Shown one piece after another: positions 1-8,856 of a DNA stretch of 64,000 nucleotides. The stretch lies in NCBI RefSeq assembly GCF_004522175.1, contig NZ_SDEB01000015.1:1-64000 (forward strand), written 5' to 3'. The DNA comes from Paracoccus ravus. Its GTDB lineage: Bacteria; Pseudomonadota; Alphaproteobacteria; Rhodobacterales; Rhodobacteraceae. The position numbers and the translations under genes were made by a program. The notes under the pieces are model-generated. The model was given only the letters and a program-made list of their open reading frames with translations, made no database searches and was not told the origin of the DNA. The number at the start of each line of letters is the position of its first letter. Positions within the stretch are counted from its first letter, which is position 1.

Positions 1-216
1 CGGGTCTTGCGCATAGGGATCATCGGATGAGCGTTGCGCGCCTCGATGGTTTTGCGAACGTTGTTAGCGTCATAGCCCCGGTCCGCGAGCAGGACGGACG
101 GCGCAGGCGGGTTGTCGGCCATGGCCAGATCAAAGCCCAGTTAGTCCGATGTCTGCCCCGGCGTGATCTCCGACCTCATGGGCAGGCCTGCGCCGTTGAC
201 GCGGAGGTGGATCTTA
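1..216 (-). mobile_element. IS5-family transposase remnant, C-terminal part of interrupted host IS
   Basis: Read on the minus strand this stretch encodes the second half of an IS5-type DDE transposase. The recognisable part is the block LADRGYDANNVRKTIEAR, which carries the second catalytic Asp, followed by PMIPMRKT. The reading frame contains a stop just upstream of the GFDLAMADN block, so it is not functional. The element continues beyond the left edge of the window. Its N-terminal half lies at 1084-1560, on the far side of a second IS inserted into it. The family call rests on the DDE motif context. Confidence 0.75.
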
Positions 217-1080
217 GAGCGCGTTTCAAAACCCTTGCAGCCAGATTCTGACTGTTAGATTAGCGGGTTATGTCGACCACGCATGTCTCCGACGCCCTCT
301 GGGCCGTTATCGAACCGCTTTTGCCGCCATCACCCCGATCCGTGAAAGGCGGGCGGCCTCGAACCTCCGACCGGGCGCGTTGGCGGGGATCCTGTTTGTC
401 CTGCAAACCGGCATCCCTTGGCGCATGCTGCCGTTGGATATGGGATGCGGCTCGGGCATCACCTGCTGGCGCCGATTGAGGGACTGGCAATTGGCCGGTG
501 TCTGGGAACGGTTGCATCGCACGCTGCTCCAGCAGCTTCATCGCGCCGGTCGTCTCGATTGGAGCCGGGCCTGCATGGACAGCGCATCCATCGCGGCGAA
601 AAGGGGGGCGAAGTCACCGGCCCCAACCCCACCGATCGCGGTCGTCCGGGGACGAAGCGCCACATCGTCACTGACAGGCACGGCATTCCGCTGGCGCTGT
701 GTTTGAGCGGTGCCAATGTCCATGACAGCCGGATGATTGAGCCGTTGCTTGACGCCATTCCTCCTATTCGTGGCAAACGCGGCAGGCCACGCCGCCGTCC
801 CGGGAAACTGCATGCCGACAAGGAGTATGACTATCCCCGCTGCCGCAGGGCCTGCACAAAACGCGGCATCAAACACAGGATTGCCCGGAAAGGCATCGAG
901 AGCACCAGCCATCTCGGAAAGCATCGCTGGGTCGTCGAGCGCACATTCGCCTGGCTTTCCCGTTTCCGCCGCCTCACCGTCAGATACGAGCGCCGGGCAG
1001 ACATCCACCTCGCCTTCACCATCCTGGCTTGCGCCATCATCTGCTTCCGAAACTTGACCAAGGAGTTTTGAAACGCGCTC
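217..1080 (+). mobile_element. Complete IS5-family (IS427-like) element with inverted repeats and TTA target duplication
   Basis: The element is 864 bp long. The left end begins GAGCGCGTTTCAAAAC and the right end is its exact inverted complement for 16 bp, with a further CCTTG match after a one-base offset. It is flanked by TTA at 214-216 and TTA at 1081-1083, fitting the TNA target duplication of IS427-type IS5 elements. It has split an older IS5-family copy lying on the opposite strand. Ends and target duplication look intact, so the insertion is probably fairly recent, but the transposase reading frame is damaged. Confidence 0.9.
270..1071 (+). pseudogene. IS5-family transposase, split over three frames
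   Basis: The protein starts MSTTHVSDALWAVIEPLLPP at 270 in one frame, continues as LQTGIPWRMLP and DSASIAAKRG in a second frame from about 380, and finishes in a third frame from about 600 with RGRPGTKRHIVTD, LHADKEYDYPRCR and HRWVVERTFAWLSRFRRL. The change near 600 falls on the run AAAAGGGGGG (599-608) and is a -1 shift, as expected for programmed frameshifting between orfA and orfB in IS427-type elements. The change near 380 has no such run and looks like a small deletion that inactivates orfA. The DDE signature around WVVERTFAWL supports the family. Confidence 0.8.
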
Positions 1081-1083
1081 TTA

Positions 1084-1560
1084 GTCGAGAACCCACCTCG
1101 CGAACGGCCAGAACCCTGTCGCGGAGTCCCCCTTTAGCGTCCGCTGCCTGATGATGGGGGCGGACCACGGTGCTGTCGATCATCTGGAGCGCGTGCGGCA
1201 CCGCCCCGCTTTCGTTCAGGGCATCCAGGATCCGCTCCCAGAGCCCGATTAGGGTCCAGCGCCGGAATTGGCGGTAAACGGATGACCACTTACCGAATTC
1301 TTCCGGTAGGTCACGCCAAGGCGAACCGGTGCGCGTTCGGCATGGCCTTGAACCAATGGCTCATGCCTCACTCCAGAAAATCCCATCCAGAACAAGGCGA
1401 TGGTTCGTGGGCTTGCGTCCGTTCGTAGCGCGGGTGGCAAGGATGAAGCGTTCATGAAACGCCCACTCCTCGTCCGACATCAGGTCTCGTGCCAAGCTGG
1501 TCTCCATCGCAGATACCAGCTTGAATCACGATCAGCCCGTCCTGTGAATCCCCTTTTGTC
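1084..1560 (-). mobile_element. IS5-family transposase remnant, N-terminal part of interrupted host IS
   Basis: On the minus strand this encodes the first half of an IS5-family transposase, with blocks resembling MSDEEWAFHERFIL, LVLDGIFW and WFKAMP, but spread over more than one frame. It is the upstream part of the element whose tail is at 1-216; the two are separated by the 864 bp IS. A clearly related but diverged fragment, roughly three quarters identical by eye, occurs at 19129-19610. The outer boundary near GTCAACA (about 1558) is approximate. Confidence 0.7.
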
Positions 1561-1792
1561 AACACCGCCTAGGTGTGTCGGCTTACGGGAGGAAGGGTCT
1601 CGATCGCGGCGCTAGAATCCGGAGGACGACAAATCCCGGAACCGGTGAGATGCTGCGATAATTCTTGACCTTGCGATTTGCCCTGCGCAACCTGTCCTCA
1701 ATCGGGCAGCCCGCCAGAGTTTGGCCAGCCTGCGCCTCTTCCGTCCAGTTTCCGACTCGACCCGCCTTTTTCCATGAAAAGGAGACCTCGAG

Positions 1793-3130
1793 ATGCGATT
1801 CCCTTGGAGAACGAGACTAGCCGTGACAGTTTTGGCGCTGACCCTCGGCAATGCCGCCGGGGCACAGACCGAGACCTTGTTCCGCGACGTGCGCATCTTT
1901 GACGGCAATGGCGACGCGCTGACGCCACCGACCTCGGTGCTCGTGCGTGGCAACCAGATCGCGGGGATCGGCGAGGCCGTCACCGCAGGAGCCGAGGCCA
2001 CGATCATCGACGGCGGCGGGCGGGTGCTGATGCCGGGCCTGATCGACGCGCATTGGCACACCATGCTGATCCGCCAGACCCCCGAGCAGATGCTTTTCGG
2101 CGATGTCGGCTTCGTCAACCTGCTGGCCGGGGTCGAGGCCACAGCGACGCTGATGCGCGGCTTCACCACGGTGCGCGATATGGGCGGGCCCTCCTTCGGG
2201 CTGAAACAAGCCATTGATGCAGGCGTCGTTCCCGGCCCGCGCATCTGGCCCTCGGGGGCGATGATCACCGTGACCAGCGGTCATGGCGATTTCCGACCCC
2301 TGACGGATCTGCCGCGCGACGGATCGCGGCCCCTCTCACGGGTCGAGGAACTGGGCGGGGCCTTGGTGGCCGACAGTCCCGACCTGATCCGCCAGCGCGT
2401 GCGCGAGCAATTGATGCTGGGCGCGAGCCAGATCAAGCTAACCGCGGGCGGCGGGGTTGCCTCGCCGCATAGCCCGCTTGATGTCTCGACCTTTACGCTG
2501 GAGGAGTTGAAAGCGGCGGTCGAGGCCGCCTCGAACTGGGGCACTTATGTCGCCGTCCATGCCTATACGACCGAGGCCGTTCGGCGCGCGATCGATGCCG
2601 GCGTGAAGGTCATCGAACACGCCCATCTGATGGATGACGAGACGGCGAAATACATGGCGGAAAAGGATATCTGGCTTTCAGCCCAGCCTATAGTTCCTGC
2701 TTTCTTCGGCAACATGTTCCCGCCCGGCAGTTCTCAGGCCGAAAAGGCCGAAGAGGTCATGACCGGCACGGATAATCTCTATCGCATGGTCAAGGCCCAT
2801 GACATCAAGACGGCCTTCGGCACGGATGTCCTGTTCTCCGAGGCCATGGCGCGGCGTCAGGGCGAGATGCTGGCTTCCCTGAAGGAATGGTTCACCCCCG
2901 CCGAGATCCTGCGTCAGGCGACCTCGACCAATAGCGAGTTTCTGGCGCTTTCCGGCCTGCGCAGCCCCTATAAAGGCAAGCTTGGCGTGATCGAAGAGGC
3001 CGCCTTGGCGGACTTGCTGCTGGTCGATGGCGATCCGCTCACCAATATCGATCTGGTGGCCGATCCCGAGCGCAGCTTCGTCCTGATCATGAAGGATGGG
3101 CAGATCTACAAGAACAGTCTGGCCAATTAA
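1793..3130 (+). CDS. Secreted metal-dependent amidohydrolase
   Basis: This is a 445-residue protein of the imidazolonepropionase-like amidohydrolase branch. A Sec signal peptide covers residues 1-24, with the likely cut after AGA, so it should act in the periplasm. Metal-site residues are visible in order: His87 and His89 (DAHWH), Lys215 (QIKLTAGGG), His256, His276 (EHAH) and Asp345 (FGTD). These families hydrolyse cyclic amides or peptides such as acyl-prolines; the substrate cannot be read from the sequence. An AAGGAG ribosome site at 1779-1784 supports the start. It stands alone after the IS remnants, and its stop is 13 bp from that of the convergent gene. Confidence 0.85.
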   Translation: MRFPWRTRLAVTVLALTLGNAAGAQTETLFRDVRIFDGNGDALTPPTSVLVRGNQIAGIGEAVTAGAEATIIDGGGRVLMPGLIDAHWHTMLIRQTPEQMLFGDVGFVNLLAGVEATATLMRGFTTVRDMGGPSFGLKQAIDAGVVPGPRIWPSGAMITVTSGHGDFRPLTDLPRDGSRPLSRVEELGGALVADSPDLIRQRVREQLMLGASQIKLTAGGGVASPHSPLDVSTFTLEELKAAVEAASNWGTYVAVHAYTTEAVRRAIDAGVKVIEHAHLMDDETAKYMAEKDIWLSAQPIVPAFFGNMFPPGSSQAEKAEEVMTGTDNLYRMVKAHDIKTAFGTDVLFSEAMARRQGEMLASLKEWFTPAEILRQATSTNSEFLALSGLRSPYKGKLGVIEEAALADLLLVDGDPLTNIDLVADPERSFVLIMKDGQIYKNSLAN

Positions 3131-3143
3131 GGGCCGCCCAAGT

Positions 3144-3731
3144 TCAACGGTCGTTCAGCCCCTTGCCCTCGCGGATTTTCGGCGCGGCCTTGTCGATGCG
3201 GGCGATGCGGGTCTCGGACTGCTTCGCTTGGCTTACATGCAGCACCCAGCTGCGGCGGCGGCCGGGGGTCAGGGCCTCGAACGCGAATTTGAAATCCGCG
3301 TCCTTGTCGAGCCGGTCGACCAATTCCTGCGGATAGTCCAGATCATCCTTGGGCAGATCGACCTTGGCGCCTGCGTTTTCCAGCGCAATGGCCTCGTCGA
3401 TATAGGCCAACAGCGTGGGCCGCAGCGCCTTGATCGTCGCGAGATCGGTGAAATTCGCCCCGCGCGACGAGCGCGAGTTCTCGCCCGGTGCGTCCAGAAT
3501 CCCCTCGGGGTCCTTCAGCAGCACGCCCTTGAAGAAACCCAGCGCGGCGCGGTCCTTGAAGCCCCAGATGATCGCGATATTGGCCCCTTGATGGGTATAG
3601 ACGGGCGAGCGCCACTTGAAATCCTCGGTCAGCGGGCTGGCCAGAAGGATCTCGCGCAGCGCCCTTTGCTCATCGGGCCAAAGGCCGGGATTGTCGAAAT
3701 AGGCCTCGACCTTGGGATTTATGTCCGTCAT
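3144..3731 (-). CDS. YdeI/OmpD-associated family protein (DUF1801-like)
   Basis: This 195-residue cytoplasmic protein has no signal peptide. The N-terminal domain (VEAYFDNPGLW, FKWRSPVYTHQGANI, FFKGVLLKDPEGIL) matches the DUF1801/YdhG-like fold. The C-terminal part (YPQELVDRLD, FEALTPGRRRSWVLHVSQAKQSETR, RIDKAAPKI) is the signature of bacteriocin-protection YdeI-type proteins. The biochemical role of the family is not settled. The start MTDINPKVEAYF is chosen because the longer upstream reading is not family-like and overlaps dnaE. It lies directly downstream of dnaE, 40 bp from its stop, and may be read through from it. Confidence 0.8.
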   Translation of the reverse strand: MTDINPKVEAYFDNPGLWPDEQRALREILLASPLTEDFKWRSPVYTHQGANIAIIWGFKDRAALGFFKGVLLKDPEGILDAPGENSRSSRGANFTDLATIKALRPTLLAYIDEAIALENAGAKVDLPKDDLDYPQELVDRLDKDADFKFAFEALTPGRRRSWVLHVSQAKQSETRIARIDKAAPKIREGKGLNDR

Positions 3732-3771
3732 CACGCTTTCCCATCGCTGGAACGGTCGCGGCAGTCTGCGC

Positions 3772-6700
3772 CTATTCCTCGAGCACCTCAAGCACGCCGG
3801 GAAGGACCCGCAGGGCCTGACGCGCGGGCGTGGTCAGGGGGGCGTCCTCGGTGATCTCGATATCCACAAGATCCTCGCCGTCCTTCAGCCGCAGCGTGAT
3901 GGGTCCCCGCGCCCGTGAGGGGGCCATGACCTCGGCCTGAATGCGGGCCAAGGCCTCGGCAATGCCCGGCACGGCGTCGATCCCCGAAATCTCGACCGCA
4001 AGCCGGTTTGCGCCCGCATCCGCCACAGCCTGTTCCAGCGGCACGACAGAACGCGCAAGCAGTTTGACCTGATCGCCCGAAGGCTCGACCTGCACCTGCA
4101 GGACGACATTCTCGCCCGGTTCCAGATGCTGACGATGCGCGTCGAGCGTGTCGGAAAACACCGTGACCTCATAAAGCCCGGTCGGGTCGGACAGACCGAC
4201 AAAAGCAAACCGCGTGCCACGCGCCGATTTCTTCTCTTGCCGGAAGGCGACGGTCCCGGCGAGCGACGCCACCATTGCCCCATCCGCCGCCGCCTGCGTC
4301 ACCTCGGCCAGCGTCTGGACATTCTTGCGCCGCAACGCGGGCAGGTAATCATCCAGCGGATGGCCGGACAGGTAGAAGCCCACGGCGGCATGTTCCTCGC
4401 CCAGCTTCTCGGCGGGCATCCAGATCGGCGCGACCACCGGGCGCGGAGGCGGCAGATCCTCGCCACCCCCGAAAAGGGAGCTTTGCGACGAGGCAGAGGC
4501 CGCCTGCACAGCAGCCGACCACGCCACCAAACCGTCCAGCGATTTCATGACTTTGGAGCGGCTTTCCTCGAGAAGGTCAAAGGCCCCCGCGCGGGCCAGC
4601 ATCTCCAGCGGGCGTTTGCCCACGCGCTTCATGTCGACGCGGCGGGCAAAGTCATGGAGGTCGCGGAAGGGCTTCTCGCCGCGCGCCTCGGTGATCATCC
4701 GCATCGCCTCGACGCCGACGCCCTTCAGCGCGCCCAGCGCATAGACGATCCTGCCGTCCTTGACGCTGAATGTGGCGAGCGAGCGGTTGACGCAGGGCGG
4801 CACGGTCTCGATGCCCATGCGGTCGGCCTCGCGCTTGTAGACGGCGAGCTTGTCGGTCAGGTGGATATCGCAGTTCATCACCGCGGCCATGAACTCGACC
4901 GGGTGGTTCGCCTTCAGCCATGCGGTCTGGTAGCTGACCACGGCATAGGCGGCGGCGTGCGATTTATTGAAGCCGTAATTGGCGAATTTCTCAAGAAGGT
5001 CAAAGACCTCTCCGGCCTTCTTCGAATCGACGCCATTCGCGACCGAGCCTTCGACGAATTTGGGCCGCTCTTTGGCCATTTCCTCGGCGATCTTCTTGCC
5101 CATTGCCCGGCGCAGCAGGTCGGCTCCGCCAAGGCTGTAGCCCGCCATGACCTGCGCGATCTGCATCACCTGTTCCTGATAGACGATGATGCCCTGCGTC
5201 TCGGCCAGAATGGGGTCGATGCTGGGATGCAGCGATTCCAGATCGCGCAGCCCGTTCTTGACCTCGCAATAGGTCGGGATGTTCTCCATCGGGCCGGGTC
5301 GGTAGAGCGCCACCAGCGCAACGATATCCTCGATGCAGGTGGGCTTCATGCGCCGCAGCGCATCCATCATCCCCGAGCTTTCGACCTGGAACACCGCAAC
5401 CGTGCGGGCGCTGGCGAAAAGCTCGTAGCTGGGCGTGTCATCCAGCGGGATGGCGTTGATCTGGTTTTCGGCCCCTTCGGCAGGCTGGTAAAGCACGCGC
5501 CCATCGGCGGCGACATGCAAGGGACGCCCGCCCCCGTTTATCAGGTCGACCGCGTTCTGAATCACGGTGAGCGTCTTCAGGCCGAGGAAGTCGAACTTCA
5601 CGAGGCCCGCCGCCTCGACCCATTTCATATTGAACTGGGTCGCAGGCATCTCCGAGGCCGGATCGCGGTAAAGCGGCACCAGCTTGTCGAGCGGCCTGTC
5701 CCCGATCACCACACCCGCCGCATGGGTCGAGGCGTTGCGCAGCAAGCCTTCCAGCTTCGCCGCGTAATCCAGCAGACGACCGACGACCTCTTCCTTGGCG
5801 GCCTCACGCAGGCGCGGCTCATCGGCCAGCGCCTTGGTCACGCTGACGGGTTTCACCCCCTCGACCGGGATCATCTTCGACAGGCGATCAACCTGACCAA
5901 AGGGCAGTTGCAGCACCCGTCCTACATCGCGCACGGCGGCCTTGGACAGCAGCGCACCAAAGGTAATGATCTGGCCGACCTTGTCGCGACCGTATTTTTC
6001 CTGAACGTAGCGGATCACCTCTTCGCGGCGATCCATGCAGAAATCGATATCGAAATCCGGCATCGAGACGCGTTCCGGGTTGAGGAAGCGTTCGAAAAGC
6101 AGCGAATAGCGCAGCGGGTCAAGGTCGGTGATGGTCAGCGCGTAAGCGACCAGCGAGCCAGCGCCCGAACCCCGTCCCGGTCCGACCGGAATGCCGTGAT
6201 CCTTGGCCCATTTGATGAAATCGGCCACAATCAGGAAATAGCCGGGAAAGCCCATCTGCTCGATGATGCCCAGTTCGAACCGCAGGCGTTCTTCGTATTC
6301 CGCCACCGGCACGGCATGGGGGATGATCGCAAGACGGTCGCGCAACCCGTCCCAAGCCTGACGGCGCAATTCTTCGACCTCGTCATCGGCGAAGCGCGGT
6401 AGGATCGGCTTGTGCTTCTTGACCGCAAAGGCGCAGCGTTTGGCGATCTCGACCGTGTTTTCTACTGCCTCGGGCAGATCGGCGAACAGCGCGATCATCT
6501 CGGCGGGGGTCTTGAAGTAATGGTCGGGCGTCAGCCGGCGGCGCGGCGCGGTCTGATCCACATAGCTGCGCTCCGAGATGCAGATCAGCGCGTCATGCGC
6601 GTCGTAGAGATCGGGCTTCGGGAAATAGACATCATTCGTCGCGACCAGCGGCAGCTCCAGCGCATAGGCAAGGTCGATCATGCCGCCCTCGGAGGCGGCC

Positions 6701-7242
6701 TCCTCGGGGACCGGGGCGCCATTGGCATCCTTGTGGCGCTGCAGCTCGACATAGAGCCGCGTCGGGAAGGCCTGGGCCAGCTGTTCGAGCAGCGCCCGCG
6801 CCTCGGGCAGGCGGCCCTGCCCGACCAGCTGCCCGAGCGGCCCCAGCGCGCCGCCGGTCAGGCAGATCAGCCCCTCGGCACGCGCGGCAAGCTCGTCGAG
6901 CGTGACATGCGGCAGGGAATTGTCGTCGCGCAGGTAGAGGCACGAGGACAGCTCCATCAGATTCAGCCAGCCTGCCTCGTTCTGCGCCAACAGGACGATG
7001 GGCGCGGTGACCTCAGAACGCAACGTCACCTGGCAGCCGATGATCGGCTGCACACCCGCGTCCTGCGCCTTGATCGAAAACTCCAGTGCCGCGAAGAGCG
7101 CGTTGGAATCCGTCAGCGCGACCGCGGGCATCCCGTTCTGGGCCGCGAGATCGGCAAGTTTCTTAACCGGCACGGCACCTTCCAGAAGTGAATGTTCGGA
7201 ATGCGTGCGCAAATGGATGAATCGGGGCGAAATTTCCGGCAT
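3772..7242 (-). CDS. dnaE: DNA polymerase III alpha subunit
   Basis: This is the replicative polymerase catalytic subunit, 1156 residues, the usual length for DnaE. An N-terminal PHP domain starts with FIHLRTHSEHSLLEGA. The catalytic palm carries PDFDIDF at about 395-401, with Asp398 and Asp400 corresponding to the E. coli catalytic aspartates. GRGSGAGSLVAYAL (about 357-370) and FNKSHAAAYAVVSYQTAWLKA further on are invariant in the family. Helix-hairpin-helix and OB-fold regions follow (GVGVEAMRMI; VTVFSDTLDAHR). It is on the minus strand, divergent from the ABC importer genes, and followed by a small YdeI-like gene. Confidence 0.97.
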   Translation of the reverse strand: MPEISPRFIHLRTHSEHSLLEGAVPVKKLADLAAQNGMPAVALTDSNALFAALEFSIKAQDAGVQPIIGCQVTLRSEVTAPIVLLAQNEAGWLNLMELSSCLYLRDDNSLPHVTLDELAARAEGLICLTGGALGPLGQLVGQGRLPEARALLEQLAQAFPTRLYVELQRHKDANGAPVPEEAASEGGMIDLAYALELPLVATNDVYFPKPDLYDAHDALICISERSYVDQTAPRRRLTPDHYFKTPAEMIALFADLPEAVENTVEIAKRCAFAVKKHKPILPRFADDEVEELRRQAWDGLRDRLAIIPHAVPVAEYEERLRFELGIIEQMGFPGYFLIVADFIKWAKDHGIPVGPGRGSGAGSLVAYALTITDLDPLRYSLLFERFLNPERVSMPDFDIDFCMDRREEVIRYVQEKYGRDKVGQIITFGALLSKAAVRDVGRVLQLPFGQVDRLSKMIPVEGVKPVSVTKALADEPRLREAAKEEVVGRLLDYAAKLEGLLRNASTHAAGVVIGDRPLDKLVPLYRDPASEMPATQFNMKWVEAAGLVKFDFLGLKTLTVIQNAVDLINGGGRPLHVAADGRVLYQPAEGAENQINAIPLDDTPSYELFASARTVAVFQVESSGMMDALRRMKPTCIEDIVALVALYRPGPMENIPTYCEVKNGLRDLESLHPSIDPILAETQGIIVYQEQVMQIAQVMAGYSLGGADLLRRAMGKKIAEEMAKERPKFVEGSVANGVDSKKAGEVFDLLEKFANYGFNKSHAAAYAVVSYQTAWLKANHPVEFMAAVMNCDIHLTDKLAVYKREADRMGIETVPPCVNRSLATFSVKDGRIVYALGALKGVGVEAMRMITEARGEKPFRDLHDFARRVDMKRVGKRPLEMLARAGAFDLLEESRSKVMKSLDGLVAWSAAVQAASASSQSSLFGGGEDLPPPRPVVAPIWMPAEKLGEEHAAVGFYLSGHPLDDYLPALRRKNVQTLAEVTQAAADGAMVASLAGTVAFRQEKKSARGTRFAFVGLSDPTGLYEVTVFSDTLDAHRQHLEPGENVVLQVQVEPSGDQVKLLARSVVPLEQAVADAGANRLAVEISGIDAVPGIAEALARIQAEVMAPSRARGPITLRLKDGEDLVDIEITEDAPLTTPARQALRVLPGVLEVLEE

Positions 7243-7323
7243 GCCTGCAATCTAGGCCGGACCTGTCCAACTGTGCAATTGCTCCCCGGCGGAAATCCTC
7301 TAAAGGTGACGATAAAAGGGGCA

Positions 7324-8856
7324 ATGAGGCGCGCGACAGTGACAGACATCTTCCGGGCGGAGGGCCTGGGCAAGACCTATCCCGGCGTGCGCGCCAATGA
7401 CGATATCAGCTTGTCGGTCGGAGCCGGGGAAATCCACGCGTTGCTGGGCGAGAACGGTGCCGGGAAATCTACCCTCGTCAAGATGATCTACGGCCTTGTT
7501 CGACCCGATGAAGGTCACATGCAGCTGTCGGGTCAGCCCCATGCGCCGCATGATCCCCGCGCGGCGCGGGCCTCGGGCGTGGCAATGGTGTTCCAGCATT
7601 TCAGCCTGTTCGACGCGCTGACGGTTGCTGAAAACATTGCCTTGGGGATGGAGAACCCACCACCCCGCGCCGAACTGTCGCGCCGCATCGCGGAACTCTC
7701 GCAAAGCTACGGCCTGCCCTTGAACCCCGCGCGCCGCGTCGTCACGCTGTCGGCGGGCGAACGTCAACGGGTCGAGATCCTGCGCTGCCTCTTGCAGAAC
7801 CCGCGCCTGCTGATCATGGACGAGCCGACCTCGGTCCTGACCCCGCAGGAGGCCGAGATCCTTTTCGCCACCCTGCGCCAACTGGCCGAAGCCGGAACCG
7901 CGATCCTATATATCAGCCACAAGCTGGAAGAGATCCGCACCCATTGCGACCGCGCCACCATTCTGCGTCACGGCAAGGTCGTGGGCACGGTCGATCCCCG
8001 CGCCCATTCCGCCCGTGAACTCGCCGCGATGATGGTCGGGGCCGAGATGAAGCTGGTCGATCGCTCGGGCCGCAGCCCCGGTGAGGTCGTGCTGGATGTC
8101 CGCGCCCTTTCGACCCATGCCGCGCATGAGGGTGTGGCGCTGAAGAATATCGCCCTGACCCTGCGCAAGGGCGAGATCCTTGGCATTGGCGGCGTCGCCG
8201 GGAACGGTCAGGACGAGTTGCTGGCTGCACTCTCAGGCGAAATTGCAAGCGCCCCCGGCACGGTGACGCTGTCCGGCGCGGACCTGTCCACGCTTGGTCC
8301 CGATCCGCGCCGCGCGGCTGGCCTACTCTCCGCCCCCGAGGATCGGCTGGGTCATGCCGCCGTTCCGCAATTCAGCCTGACCGAGAACACACTGCTGACC
8401 GCAGGCGGGCGGCAGGACATCGTCAAAGGCGGGCTGGTCGATAACACCGCCGCCCGTCGCTTCGCCGAGGCCGTCATCAAGGCCTTTGATGTGCGCACCC
8501 CCGGCCCCGGCACGGCGGCTGGCGCGCTGTCGGGCGGCAACCTGCAAAAATTCGTCATTGGCCGCGAGGTTCTGGGCAATCCCCGCGTGCTGGTCGTGAA
8601 CCAGCCGACTTGGGGCGTCGATGCCGGGGCCGCGGCCTCGATCCGGCAGGCGCTGCTGGATCTGGCCGCCAAAGGTGCGGGCGTCATCGTCATCTCGCAG
8701 GACCTTGATGAGCTTTTGGAACTCTCGGACCGCTTTTGCGCCCTGAACAATGGCCGCCTGTCAGACCCGCGCCCGACCGAGGGCCTGACCCTTGACGAGA
8801 TCGGCCTGATGCTGGGTGGCGCCCACGGAATGGAGGTCGGTCATGTTCCGGCTTGA
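7324..8856 (+). CDS. Nucleoside/purine-type ABC transporter, duplicated ATPase subunit
   Basis: This 510-residue protein has two ABC domains in tandem, as in RbsA and NupA-type importers. The first has Walker A GENGAGKST, signature LSAGERQ and Walker B LLIMDEPTSVLTPQE. The second has a degenerate P-loop (GVAGNGQDELL), signature LSGGNLQ and VVNQPTWGVD in place of a standard Walker B, which is normal in this family. ATG at 7324 is used; GTG at 7339 is an alternative with GAGG upstream. The stop overlaps the next gene by 14 bp. Together with two BmpFG/NupBC-like permeases and a BMP-family binding protein it forms a complete nucleoside-class importer; the exact substrate is inferred. Confidence 0.9.
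   Translation: MRRATVTDIFRAEGLGKTYPGVRANDDISLSVGAGEIHALLGENGAGKSTLVKMIYGLVRPDEGHMQLSGQPHAPHDPRAARASGVAMVFQHFSLFDALTVAENIALGMENPPPRAELSRRIAELSQSYGLPLNPARRVVTLSAGERQRVEILRCLLQNPRLLIMDEPTSVLTPQEAEILFATLRQLAEAGTAILYISHKLEEIRTHCDRATILRHGKVVGTVDPRAHSARELAAMMVGAEMKLVDRSGRSPGEVVLDVRALSTHAAHEGVALKNIALTLRKGEILGIGGVAGNGQDELLAALSGEIASAPGTVTLSGADLSTLGPDPRRAAGLLSAPEDRLGHAAVPQFSLTENTLLTAGGRQDIVKGGLVDNTAARRFAEAVIKAFDVRTPGPGTAAGALSGGNLQKFVIGREVLGNPRVLVVNQPTWGVDAGAAASIRQALLDLAAKGAGVIVISQDLDELLELSDRFCALNNGRLSDPRPTEGLTLDEIGLMLGGAHGMEVGHVPA

Noticed and set aside
4126..6402. A 758-codon plus-strand frame inside dnaE
   Set aside because: Antisense shadow of a clear DNA polymerase gene; the composition is His/Arg/Gln-rich with no domain.
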